DNA from: Aristolochia californica
Lineage: Eukaryota > Streptophyta > Magnoliopsida > Piperales > Aristolochiaceae
Assembly (NCBI GenBank): GCA_029961685.1
Contig: JARWKL010000008.1
Span: 14,851,981-14,915,980 of the forward strand
Reading direction: 5' to 3'
DNA: 64,000 nt
The notes under the pieces were generated by a model. The model did not search any database, was not told the origin of the DNA, and saw only the letters and a list, made by a program, of their open reading frames with translations. Below are positions 55,761 through 64,000 of the stretch, piece after piece; the stretch's first letter is position 1, and the number at the start of each line of letters is the position of its first letter. Position numbers and translations under genes: made by a program.

Positions 55761-56541
55761 AGATATCATAATCATCATCATCAGTGGTAGTCTTCTTTTC
55801 TCTTTGTGACTTAGATTGGGTAGCATTATTCTCATTTTAAACCGAGGCTTGGTTGGCAATGACCCAGTTCGGTTTGCCATGAAGCTTCCAATAGGTATCC
55901 ACCAGATGGTTACTCCACCATAGTGAGTGTAGACACGTTTGTCTAACCTTGAAAGACCTGAGCCACTTCTACCACCTCTTGCTCGGCCTCCTCTATAATT
56001 TCTACCGTGCCCTCGGGTGGTAGAAGATTTACCCCTATTTCCTGACTACATAGCAGATGATACATTAGTTTGAGAGGTGGAGGAAGGATCTCGTATCTGA
56101 AGTAATATTTCACTTATGTCATCAAAAGATGAAAATGTGGAGGAGCTAAGGAGTTGGGATTTTTCCACTTCAAGAAATAACTTGATATTTGACAAATAAA
56201 TAGCAACTGCTAAGGCCTCCCATTGCTTTTCTTGAACCGATATATCAATGGACTAGGTTTGAGAAAATTTCCCACTCATTAATCAGCCCTCTCAACCTAG
56301 CCAAGAACTCATGCAAGTTTTCTCCTTATTTAGTAATAAACATGTTATTAAACGCACCATATAGTTTCCTCCTTGTTGTCAATTAGCCAACTAATGACAA
56401 TTGTGTCATTCTTCAGCCATTTAATATAGAAATTATCAACTTCATCTATGGGTGGTGCTGGTTTAGCCAAATGTCCTAAGAGATTTCTAGTTATAAGGAA
56501 TCTCTTAACCGACTGATATCAACTTAAGTAATTTGAGAAAT
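55761..56541 (-). pseudogene. Copia-6 gag, truncated
   Basis: Gag core FYIKWLKNDTIVISWL is readable near 56445-56390. The start side (FLITRNLLGHLAKP-like) is at 56510-56455. Glycine/arginine-rich sequence and a degenerate zinc-knuckle region are near 55990-55890. The N-terminus is cut at 56541 by gypsy-2. Confidence 0.8.
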
Positions 56542-56996
56542 TGTTATGGTCTTGGGTCATGGATCTTGTAACATGGCACTGGAAAGGGTAATCTAGACTT
56601 TTGGGGATGAGTTCTGCACTGCTAAGGTCACTATTGGTTTTGGAAAATGGAAAAGAGAAAGAAGAAAAGAGAAGAAAATCAGATTTGTTAGGGAATCTAG
56701 ACCTTTTGGTTAGTTGAGGAGAACTCCAACCCTAGAACTCATTGAGGAGAACTCCAAATCCCAATTTAGGCTAAAATCAGACTTGTCTTTTCCCATTCCT
56801 CTTTCCCCCCAAGTAGGGTTTGTGCCAACAAGAGTTCAAGAAAAATAATTACAATAATGCCCCTACAACATACTAATTCTTCGATTGAAATAAAAATGAA
56901 GTAAAAACAAATTGAAAGAAAAGCAATTAACTGAATAATTAAATGGCTCAGTCGTGGCGCCTCTAAATGACTCAACCTGCTATTGAGTCCATAACA
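56542..56996 (-). repeat. Gypsy-2 3' LTR
   Basis: TGTTATGGTCTTGGG to GAGTCCATAACA in plus coordinates. It is shorter than the gypsy-1 LTRs (455 against about 800) but shares the TGAGGAGAACTCCAA and AATGACTCAAC-type stretches. Confidence 0.85.
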
Positions 56997-57007
56997 TCAC
57001 TCCCCTT

Positions 57008-58250
57008 GGAAAAAGAATTTGTCCTGGCTTGGTGGAATGTTTCCAGATCTTCCCATGTTGTAGATGCTTCATATGTGTTAGCCCACTGGATGAGAACCTC
57101 CCACCTATTATGAATTTTTCAGGCTTGCAAAATTGTGGCTGGAGAGAGGATAACATGCCCCTCTATCACTGGAGGTAAGAACGGAGCTGGAGTTGTACCC
57201 TTGAATGGTTTGAGGAGTGACACATGAAAGACATTATGAAATTGAGAGTGTGGTGGCAGCTGAAGCTGGTAAGCAACTTGGCCGATGCCCTGGATAACCG
57301 AGAAGGGCCCAAAAATTTTGGGTGCTAGCTTGTGGCAGGGGCCAGCAATGGAATGTTGATGGTAGGGTTGGAGGCGGAGGCACACATAATCACCTGGGTT
57401 GTATGTAACATCTTTGTGTCCCTTGTCATAGTATTCCTTCATTTGAGCCTAAGCTTTCTTGAGATGTTGGGTAGCATCTTGGAGTACTTGATCATGGTCC
57501 AGCAATGCCTAGTCAAGAGATTCAACTCTGGTGGAGCCACATATATGAAAAAAATCATAGAAGACCCCTGCAACAGAGAACCTTGAAAAGGGTAGCTTGG
57601 AAAGTTGTATGAAAAGATGTATTGTAGCAATATTCTGCCCATGGAAGCCATTCGAACCATCGTTTAGGGCGGTCACCCACAAAGCACAGTAAATACATTT
57701 CCACCATACAGTTAACAACTTCAGTGTGGCCATTGGATTGAGGTTGAAAAGAAGATGAAAAATTGAGTTTGGTACCGCATAATTGGAAAAGCTCTCTCCA
57801 AAAATGGCTGGTAAAGATTACATCATGATCACTCACGATGGACTTCAGAATGCCATGCAAACAAACAATATTTTCTAAAAACACTTGAGCTACTCTAGAA
57901 GCCGTATAAGGATGAGCCAATGGAATAAAGTGAGAGTACTTTGAAAAATTTTCAACCACCACAAATAGGATGGATTTTCCTTAAGTTTTGGGGAGGCCAT
58001 CAATGAACTCCATGGAAAGATCAACCCAAACCTATGTGGGAAGGATTAGTGGTTGAAGGATGCCAACTGGTGATAAATGTTCAGCCTTGTCACATTGGCA
58101 TACATGACACAAGGTCATGTAATCTGCAAGAAAAAAATGGCCCTAATCCAATGCAAGAAAAATCTGCTCTAATCCGATGCAATGTCTTTTGAACACCCTC
58201 ATGAGTGATATCATGATAAGTCGATAAAATTACTACAATCAAGGAAAAGG
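57008..58250 (-). pseudogene. Gypsy-2 integrase
   Basis: The core at 57962-57555 has FIPLAHPYTASRVAQVFLEN, GILKSIVSDHDVIFTSHFWR with the second catalytic Asp, and FQPQSNGHTEVVN with the Glu. The C-terminal frame 57442-57119 has YNPGDYVCLRLQPYHQHS and HNVFHVSLLKPFKG. A His/Cys zinc-binding remnant is at about 58250-58080. Stops at several points, including near the core start. Confidence 0.88.
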
Positions 58251-59640
58251 AGTGTTGTAAATAGATACAATTTTCATACATTATAATGTTGTCCTGGATA
58301 TCCAACTTGGAGTCCATTGTCCTTGCCGTAATCTTATGAGACAATTCTTGGAGTGCTAGAGTAGTCTAATGGTCCTCTTTAAGGGAGTCTAACAGGAGAG
58401 ACTTTGGCTGACTAATCGCATATAATTGGTGTTGTTCGTCCAGATGTCGGGATAAGGCATCAACCACCTTATTCTATTTTCCCGACTTATGTTTCATCAT
58501 AAAGTCAAATCCCATTAATTTTCTATTCTAATGCCGCTATAGAGAAGTAGAGATGCATTTCTCCAGTAAAAATTTTGAGGCTGTAATGATCAGTGTGGAT
58601 GAGGAGGTGCGTCCCCGCAAGTATGGCCACCAATGTTGAACAGCCTTGGCCAAACCAATTAGTTCTCATTATTAAGCAGGTAACTTCTGGTGATGTGCCA
58701 CTAATTTGTGGCCAATTATGCAATGGGATGCTGAGTTTGTTGTAGAACCGCCCCAATACCTCCCTCGGAAGCGTCACACTCAACCAAAAATAAGGCCTCA
58801 AAGTCTTGCAATTGCAGGACTGGGGTGGAAGCTCAAGCCTATTTGAGTGCATTGAAAGAGTCTATAGCCGCATCGCTCCAATTGAAGGCATTGCATTTGA
58901 GAAGACTGGTCAACGGAATGGCCAGCGTTCCAAAAATTTTTTATGAACTTCCGATAATATCCCACTAACCCCAAAAATCCTCTTATGGCTGAAATGTTGT
59001 GCGGTTGTGTCCAATTGGTGACTACTGTAATTTTTTCTAGGTCCACTGTTACACCCTTTACTGAGATTATGTGGCCAAGAACTTGGGGTTCCCCAAATGA
59101 ATATTTAGAGCATTTCAAGTAGAGGTGATGTGCTCAGAGAAGTTGGAAAACAAGTTGTAAGTCTTCCAAATGCTTGTCCCTTGATATGTTGTAAATCAAA
59201 ATATCACCAAAGAAAACTAACACAAACTTTTGCAGATAGCCATGGAACACGTCATTCATCAAAGCTTGAAATGTGGAAGGTGCATTGGATAACCTAGTGG
59301 CATCACCACGAACTGAAAATGTCCATGGTGAGTACGAATGTTGTTTTCTCAATATCGGAAGGATGCATTCTAACTTGATGATAACCCAATCATAAATCTA
59401 ACTTGGTAAAAATTTGAAAACCATGCAATTCTTCCAATAGCTTATCCACTACTGGTATGGGAAACTTGTCTTTGACTATTTTTACATTTAGCTCCTTGTA
59501 GTCCACACAAAATCTCCATGTGCCATCATGTTTCTTAACTAGAAGGACCGGTGAAGAGAATGGGGAACAATTGCTGCAAATAAGGCCCTATTCCAGCAAG
59601 ACTTGGTTCTGCCATTCTATTTCATCTTTCTGGAGGTGTG
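58251..59640 (-). pseudogene. Gypsy-2 reverse transcriptase and RNase H
   Basis: RNase H: TDHYSLKIF and the VECDAS-type start near 58790. Connection: ISAIRGFLGLVGYYRKFI. RT thumb/palm frame 59352-59134: LSNAPSTFQALMNDVFHGYL, then VLVFFGDILIY, where the catalytic FFDD reads FFGD (first Asp to Gly, codon at 59206-59208). RT fingers ([24 protein letters not shown]) are at 59570-59480. Several frameshifts. Confidence 0.87.
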
Positions 59641-60280
59641 GATACCTATATGGTCTAATAACCACCACATCTGATCTGGATTTTAAAAAAATTCTATGAT
59701 CACAGTGCCTCAATGGAGGCAGCCCTGAAAGCTCCTGAAACAAGTCTATGAACTCTTCCAGTCACTTTTCTAACGTGTTGTCTGATGGTTCCTGTTTGTG
59801 TAGTAGGTGGATACGATGTGCCACTTCAGCTTGACTGCCCTTGAGCATTACTTGGCTTCCTTCCGACACAAAACTCATTGTTATAATAGAGAATTCCCAC
59901 AAAATTGGGCCCAAGGTTTGCAACCATTTAATTCCAAGTACCATATCAAATCTAGCTAATAGTATGACAAAACATTCAGTGGTAAAATGAGTGTTACCAA
60001 TTGAAAACTTTACCGCCTTGTTGACCCCATAGCTAGGGATTTTCTCACCATTGGCAACTAAAACCATGGCAATTGGGTGAGGCTGGATCCCAAGTTGAAG
60101 ATGTTAAGCAGCTGTTTAGCTTAAGAAATTGTGGGTACTTCCAAAGTCCACTAACCCCACAAGTTCCTTGTCTAGAACCCTTGCCCGTACTTGCATACTT
60201 TTGGCTGACTTCTGTCTAGTAATTGCATTCAAAGAAATTTCTGGTTCGTCCTCCTCTTGAGTACCTTCATTCGGTTCTTC
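59641..60280 (-). pseudogene. Gypsy-2 protease
   Basis: VLVANGEKIPSYGVN, FSIGNTHFTTECFVILLARF and DMVLGIKWLQTLGPILWEF match the gypsy-1 protease region. The DSG position, at about 60140, reads VDFGSTHNF, so the catalytic Ser is Phe; stops are nearby. Confidence 0.82.
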
Positions 60281-60418
60281 TTATCCCAATGCATCTAACT
60301 CCAACCAGAACAATCTTTTACATTGGTTGCCTGCTCTGTAAGGTTCATCACAGTTATAACATAGGTTTTTTGACTTGCGGTCAGCCATTTCTAAACCAGA
60401 TAATTGCATTTCTCTAGT
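60281..60418 (-). pseudogene. Gypsy-2 gag zinc knuckle, cut at its N-terminal side
   Basis: LCYNCDEPYRAGNQCKRLFW is the gag knuckle with the His of GHQC changed to Asn. Upstream residues TREMQLSGLEMADRK run to the break at about 60418. Confidence 0.85.
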
Positions 60419-63400
60419 AAAAATTCTAAATTTTAAACTACTAAAATAATTCTTATTACATTCAAAAGACAAGGAGGTTGGACTTGTGTTCTCCCAAGTT
60501 TAGTTACATGCATCCTTTTCCCATGCTTATAAAACTCATAATATCGACTGGGTTGCCGACTACCACATTTCATCTACAAAGGTTTTTTATCTTTTATCCT
60601 TCAATAACATAAACTTTTAATTCATATTAGAAATATTTTAAAAAAATATTATAATAAAAAAACTTAAACGTCATCAACTATGAATAATTTAAAAAATATA
60701 TTTCATTGAAATCCAACAACTAATTAAATATGGAATAGCAAATGACTACTCGGATTAAATCCATGTTCTTGATTTATTCATATAAAATGACTCTTATTAT
60801 TTTATACCTATAAATTTTCTCTTATTGGAAATTTCATTTATAATCATTTATACATATATATCTCTAGGCACACTCATGATGTGCAAGGGCGATAAAGAAA
60901 ATAATTGTATATCTTCAACTAACCATACAAAATTAAATTATTAAATTTAAGAAACATTTTATTAATTTTATTAACACATGAATAATTTCATCTAAGCAAT
61001 ATTTTGTTTTAATATATATATTAGTAAAATATCTATTTGCAATGGGTTAATTTGGATTAGCGTTTCAAAAATCCCAAACATAGGTCTTGCTTCTTGGTTC
61101 TTATTGAATTATAGCCTACCTTGAGGGTATAAAAGCCTCATATAAATCATAGCACTAAGAAACCACAATGTAATCAATCTATTTCTCTTGTGGAGCGAGA
61201 TAGACTTCATGTGGTATGAAAAAAATACGGTAAAAATGGACAAGGACTTTAGACCAATAAAACCTACAAAAAAAAATTTAGAGAGGTGGAGATTTCAGGA
61301 TGAAAACTATAGAGTAATATTCTTGAAAAAATGAAGAAGAAGAAGAATAAGAAGAATAAGAAGAAGAAGAAGACAACCATACATAAACATTAAGGATCTA
61401 AAACAGAAATACTCTTACTTGGAAGACTAGAAGTGCGAAATTTCAAATCTGGCTCAAGCAATATTTTTGTGCTTCCGTAGCAATGCACCGTGTAATATGA
61501 CTGCTTGAAAGAAATGTAGAAGGAAGAAAAAGAATTCCTAGGGTTTTTATTTATATACTTTAAATTTCTTAACCTTAATTAATGCCCCCATAAATATTTA
61601 TAGTAAAAAATCGTAAAGATGTATAAAAAACAATTGCACGTGAGTAGGACTACTCATTATGGGGTACATACATCTAAAATCCATTCAGAACTGAGTTAGC
61701 TTAGAACCTGGCTTATATTTTCAGACACAAACTCAACCTTAAGTTAAAATCCTAAACCAACAACAGAAGTTCTTCAGATGTCTTTACCTAGTACTTACCC
61801 TTATAGTAGATTACATCTCCTAGAAAATGTTAAGACAAATGATGATAAGCTCGGGGTGGCAACAAGGTGGGTTAACAAGATATAATGTCATAGTACAATG
61901 GCCATTTATCATCACAAGACAAGGATGAGGCCATCTGGTTTAGTTTGAGGTTAGAATGTGTTCCTTTACCCCTAGTTACCTTTTCAAATTTTAAAGAAAT
62001 GTGAAGGATAAGTAGAATAAAGAATTATTATAACCTATTTTTTAAATGAAAAAAAAATTCAGATGCAAAAAACCCTCACTTGATTGCCAAGAGAGAAAAC
62101 ATTGATGGCTTGATTTTGATGACCTCTTTAAAAAATAAATCTTTTTTTTAGAAGATATCTCCATCTGATTCTCTTCTTTGTAAAAAATCAACACGAGGTT
62201 TGCTTTGGGTTCTCAATTTAAGGTTTTTGTTTTGAAATTTTTGGTTTTCTTTGTCGGTCAAAATTAGATTTGCTTTCTTATTTGTTTGATTCAAATCATT
62301 CAACATTTTCCATTCCTACCTAACCAAAAGTTTACTTTTTTTTTTGTTTCCACTAATACCCAACTCTATATTGATTTCACCCAAGAATGTTGCTTGTTTT
62401 CTTCAAGTATTGCATTTTCTCCAAATTGATAACACTTGATTTCTCTTAAATGGGGCCTTTATTGAGTTTCACATTTTTTTGTGAAAAGTTTTTGAGGTAG
62501 GTACGACAATGCAAGACAATTAGGTAGGGCGGCAGGGCTTGAAAAGGGAAATAGTTAAATGAGGTCAGAACAAGATTGAGAATTCAACCCACAATAAGAT
62601 TAGAAGCCTGCTATGAATAAATTTTTATGTGACCAGTAATAAAGAATTCAAAGAGTTGTGTCAAAAGTATCCAATTAAGGGGAAGGAGATGAGACAAAAC
62701 CCAAGTATTAAAGAAGGAAGAATTGAATATTAAAGACCAAAGAAATTTTCCTAGTTGCTAATAATTTCTATTTTTAAGGTGAAGTTACCAACTCCAACTT
62801 GAGGGGGACTGTTCAAGAAGCTACATCAAAGAGTCTAAGACGATTTTCATGCACAACATTTCTCACAAGGGAGTCTAAGAAGAATCTCATGCAAGGCAAG
62901 TCTCACAAGAGAAGCAAGGTCAAAAGAAAAAACTCAAGTAAAAGAAGACGTTTTCTAGTTTTTTTTTTTCTTTCATGTTTAATTTAGCAAGTTATAGTTT
63001 GAGTGTCATTGGATATCTTGGGCAGTACAGTTAGTTTGTAACTAGGAAATGTTTTTTTCTTTATTAATAAGAGTGCTGAAGAGGAAGGGAGACAAGCATG
63101 TTAATCTCCTCTCCTAGTTTATTTTCCCTTAATGAGCCTTTCCTCTCATGTCTCTTCTTCCCCTCTCATGTTTTCCTCTCAAGCATGCCCATTTTATGAA
63201 ATGAAACACTAACCTTCATGTGAACAACCCTTCTGCCTCCCCTAGCTAAGCTAAATATTTTAGCCACAAACATGTTAAATTTTTTGTCTTCCAATAACCA
63301 CAATATTCAATGTAACTATCTTTTAGATTTTTTTATTATTTATTTATGGTTGTCATAAAAAAATCATGATTGCATTTTTTTATTATTTGTTTATAGTTGT

Positions 63401-64000
63401 GATAAAAAAATCCCAATAGCATAAATTGGGTGTAAGGGGGTTAAGGATGCTAACCAAGAACCCACCTTGTCAAGGGTGATGAGCCTAATTAGTAATAAAA
63501 AATATAGGCTCATATAATAGGTTGGAGTTTTTTATATGAATAGGAAGAAAGGAGTATGGACCTAAGTCTCTATAAACTTAGGTCAATTTTCAATTTAATC
63601 ATAAAATTTTAATTGAATAAATAAAAAAATAATTTCTTTGTATTTGGCATGTATTTGTTTGTTCCATTAAAAAACAAATGTAGAGTGAGAGTGAATAGAT
63701 TTTTTGCTTATCCCTCAAGTATTTTCAAAGTTTCTAGAATTTAATTGTGCAATGTAAAAATTAAAAACAGAGTTCAACCACAAAAATTCATACAATCACA
63801 TGATGATCATATGCTGATCTATATTGGTTCACATCTTAACATATTCTAGAGTTTCCAATCCACTTACAAGTTGTTTTCACCTTAAGTTAATTCACTATGT
63901 TTTGGGTTGTCTAATTGTACGTACAATAAATAGTCTCTAAGACAATTATATTGTTGTCCACACGAGGATTTACACTTATCAATTAAATACAGTAGCTGGC
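60419..64000. repeat. Duplicated block, copy 2
   Basis: Same order and orientation as 44046-47640, 16.37 kb downstream. It begins in gypsy-2 gag at a short shared stretch (AAAAATTCTAAAT) and runs past the window end. It contains GAA repeats near 61334-61372 and an LTR-like junction at 62810. Confidence 0.93.

Larger units (their letters stand above)
49342..56541 (-). mobile_element. Copia-6: copia element, 5' end lost to gypsy-2
   Basis: 3' LTR at 49342-49742, purine tract AGGGGGAG (49743-49750), then RNase H, RT, integrase, protease and gag toward higher coordinates. Gag is cut at 56541 by gypsy-2, and the 5' LTR is not in the window. Elements A2 (51094-53616) and a solo LTR (53890-54193) are nested in it. 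Gag is related to copia-2 gag, but the LTR is different. Confidence 0.88.
56542..60418 (-). mobile_element. Gypsy-2: Ty3/gypsy element truncated in gag
   Basis: 3' LTR 56542-56996, purine tract AAGGGGAG (57000-57007), integrase, RNase H, RT and protease, then the gag zinc knuckle. It ends at about 60418, inside gag, where duplicated block copy 2 begins. Most of gag and the 5' LTR are absent. It is a relative of gypsy-1 and sits in copia-6 gag. Confidence 0.9.

Noticed and set aside
44046..64000. The duplicated block as the two LTRs of one giant retroelement spanning 44-64 kb.
   Set aside because: The left boundary has no TG end, primer site or target duplication. The interior is explained by separate copia and gypsy insertions. 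The right end of copy 2 is outside the window, so it is not fully excluded.

Overview
The window looks like nuclear DNA of a flowering plant. It is AT-rich, its genes have introns, and most of it is decayed Ty1/copia and Ty3/gypsy LTR retrotransposons. Their primer-binding sites match the plant initiator tRNA-Met pattern (TGGTATCAGAGC and variants). Nothing is bacterial, organellar or CRISPR-like. Element style suggests a eudicot, possibly a woody one such as grapevine; that is inference, not proof. No RNA gene was recognised.

The only convincing host gene is on the minus strand, with recognised exons at 42892-42635, 21639-21427, 21336-21212 and 21122-20959. Its product resembles the C-terminal region of plant PHD-finger proteins related to AIPP2 (an SPOC-like domain). 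Splice sites and codon phase fit across a 20,995-base intron (21640-42634). A second host-derived piece at 4285-4455 is a short, broken start of a DExH-box RNA helicase.

Layout. 1-2.4 kb: LTR scraps. 2.4-3.8 kb: an AT-rich tandem array with a period of about 170 bases. 4.3-4.5 kb: helicase remnant. 6.3-12.3 kb: a full-length but dead Ty3/gypsy element (gypsy-1, minus). 13.1-19.0 kb: a full-length dead Ty1/copia element (copia-2, plus) with a perfect TAAGT target duplication. 20.6-43 kb: the host gene with its giant intron. Inside that intron, copia-1 (plus) is split by gypsy-3 (plus). The 3' LTR of gypsy-3 is split by a tandem non-autonomous element B (minus). B is interrupted by non-autonomous element A1 and by copia-4 (plus) and copia-5 (minus), which each carry a solo LTR.

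44-49.3 kb: a non-coding block whose first 3.6 kb recurs at 60.4-64 kb. 49.3-56.5 kb: copia-6 (minus), carrying element A2 and a solo LTR. 56.5-60.4 kb: gypsy-2 (minus), inserted in the copia-6 gag and cut off where the second copy of the duplicated block begins.

None of the retroelement genes is intact. Premature stops, frameshifts and lost catalytic residues (YVDD to YVDN in copia-2 RT, FFDD to FFGD in gypsy-2 RT, integrase Asp to Asn in copia-2) show that the copies are defective. Direct LTR comparison in copia-2 (roughly 9-10% different by eye) indicates an old insertion.
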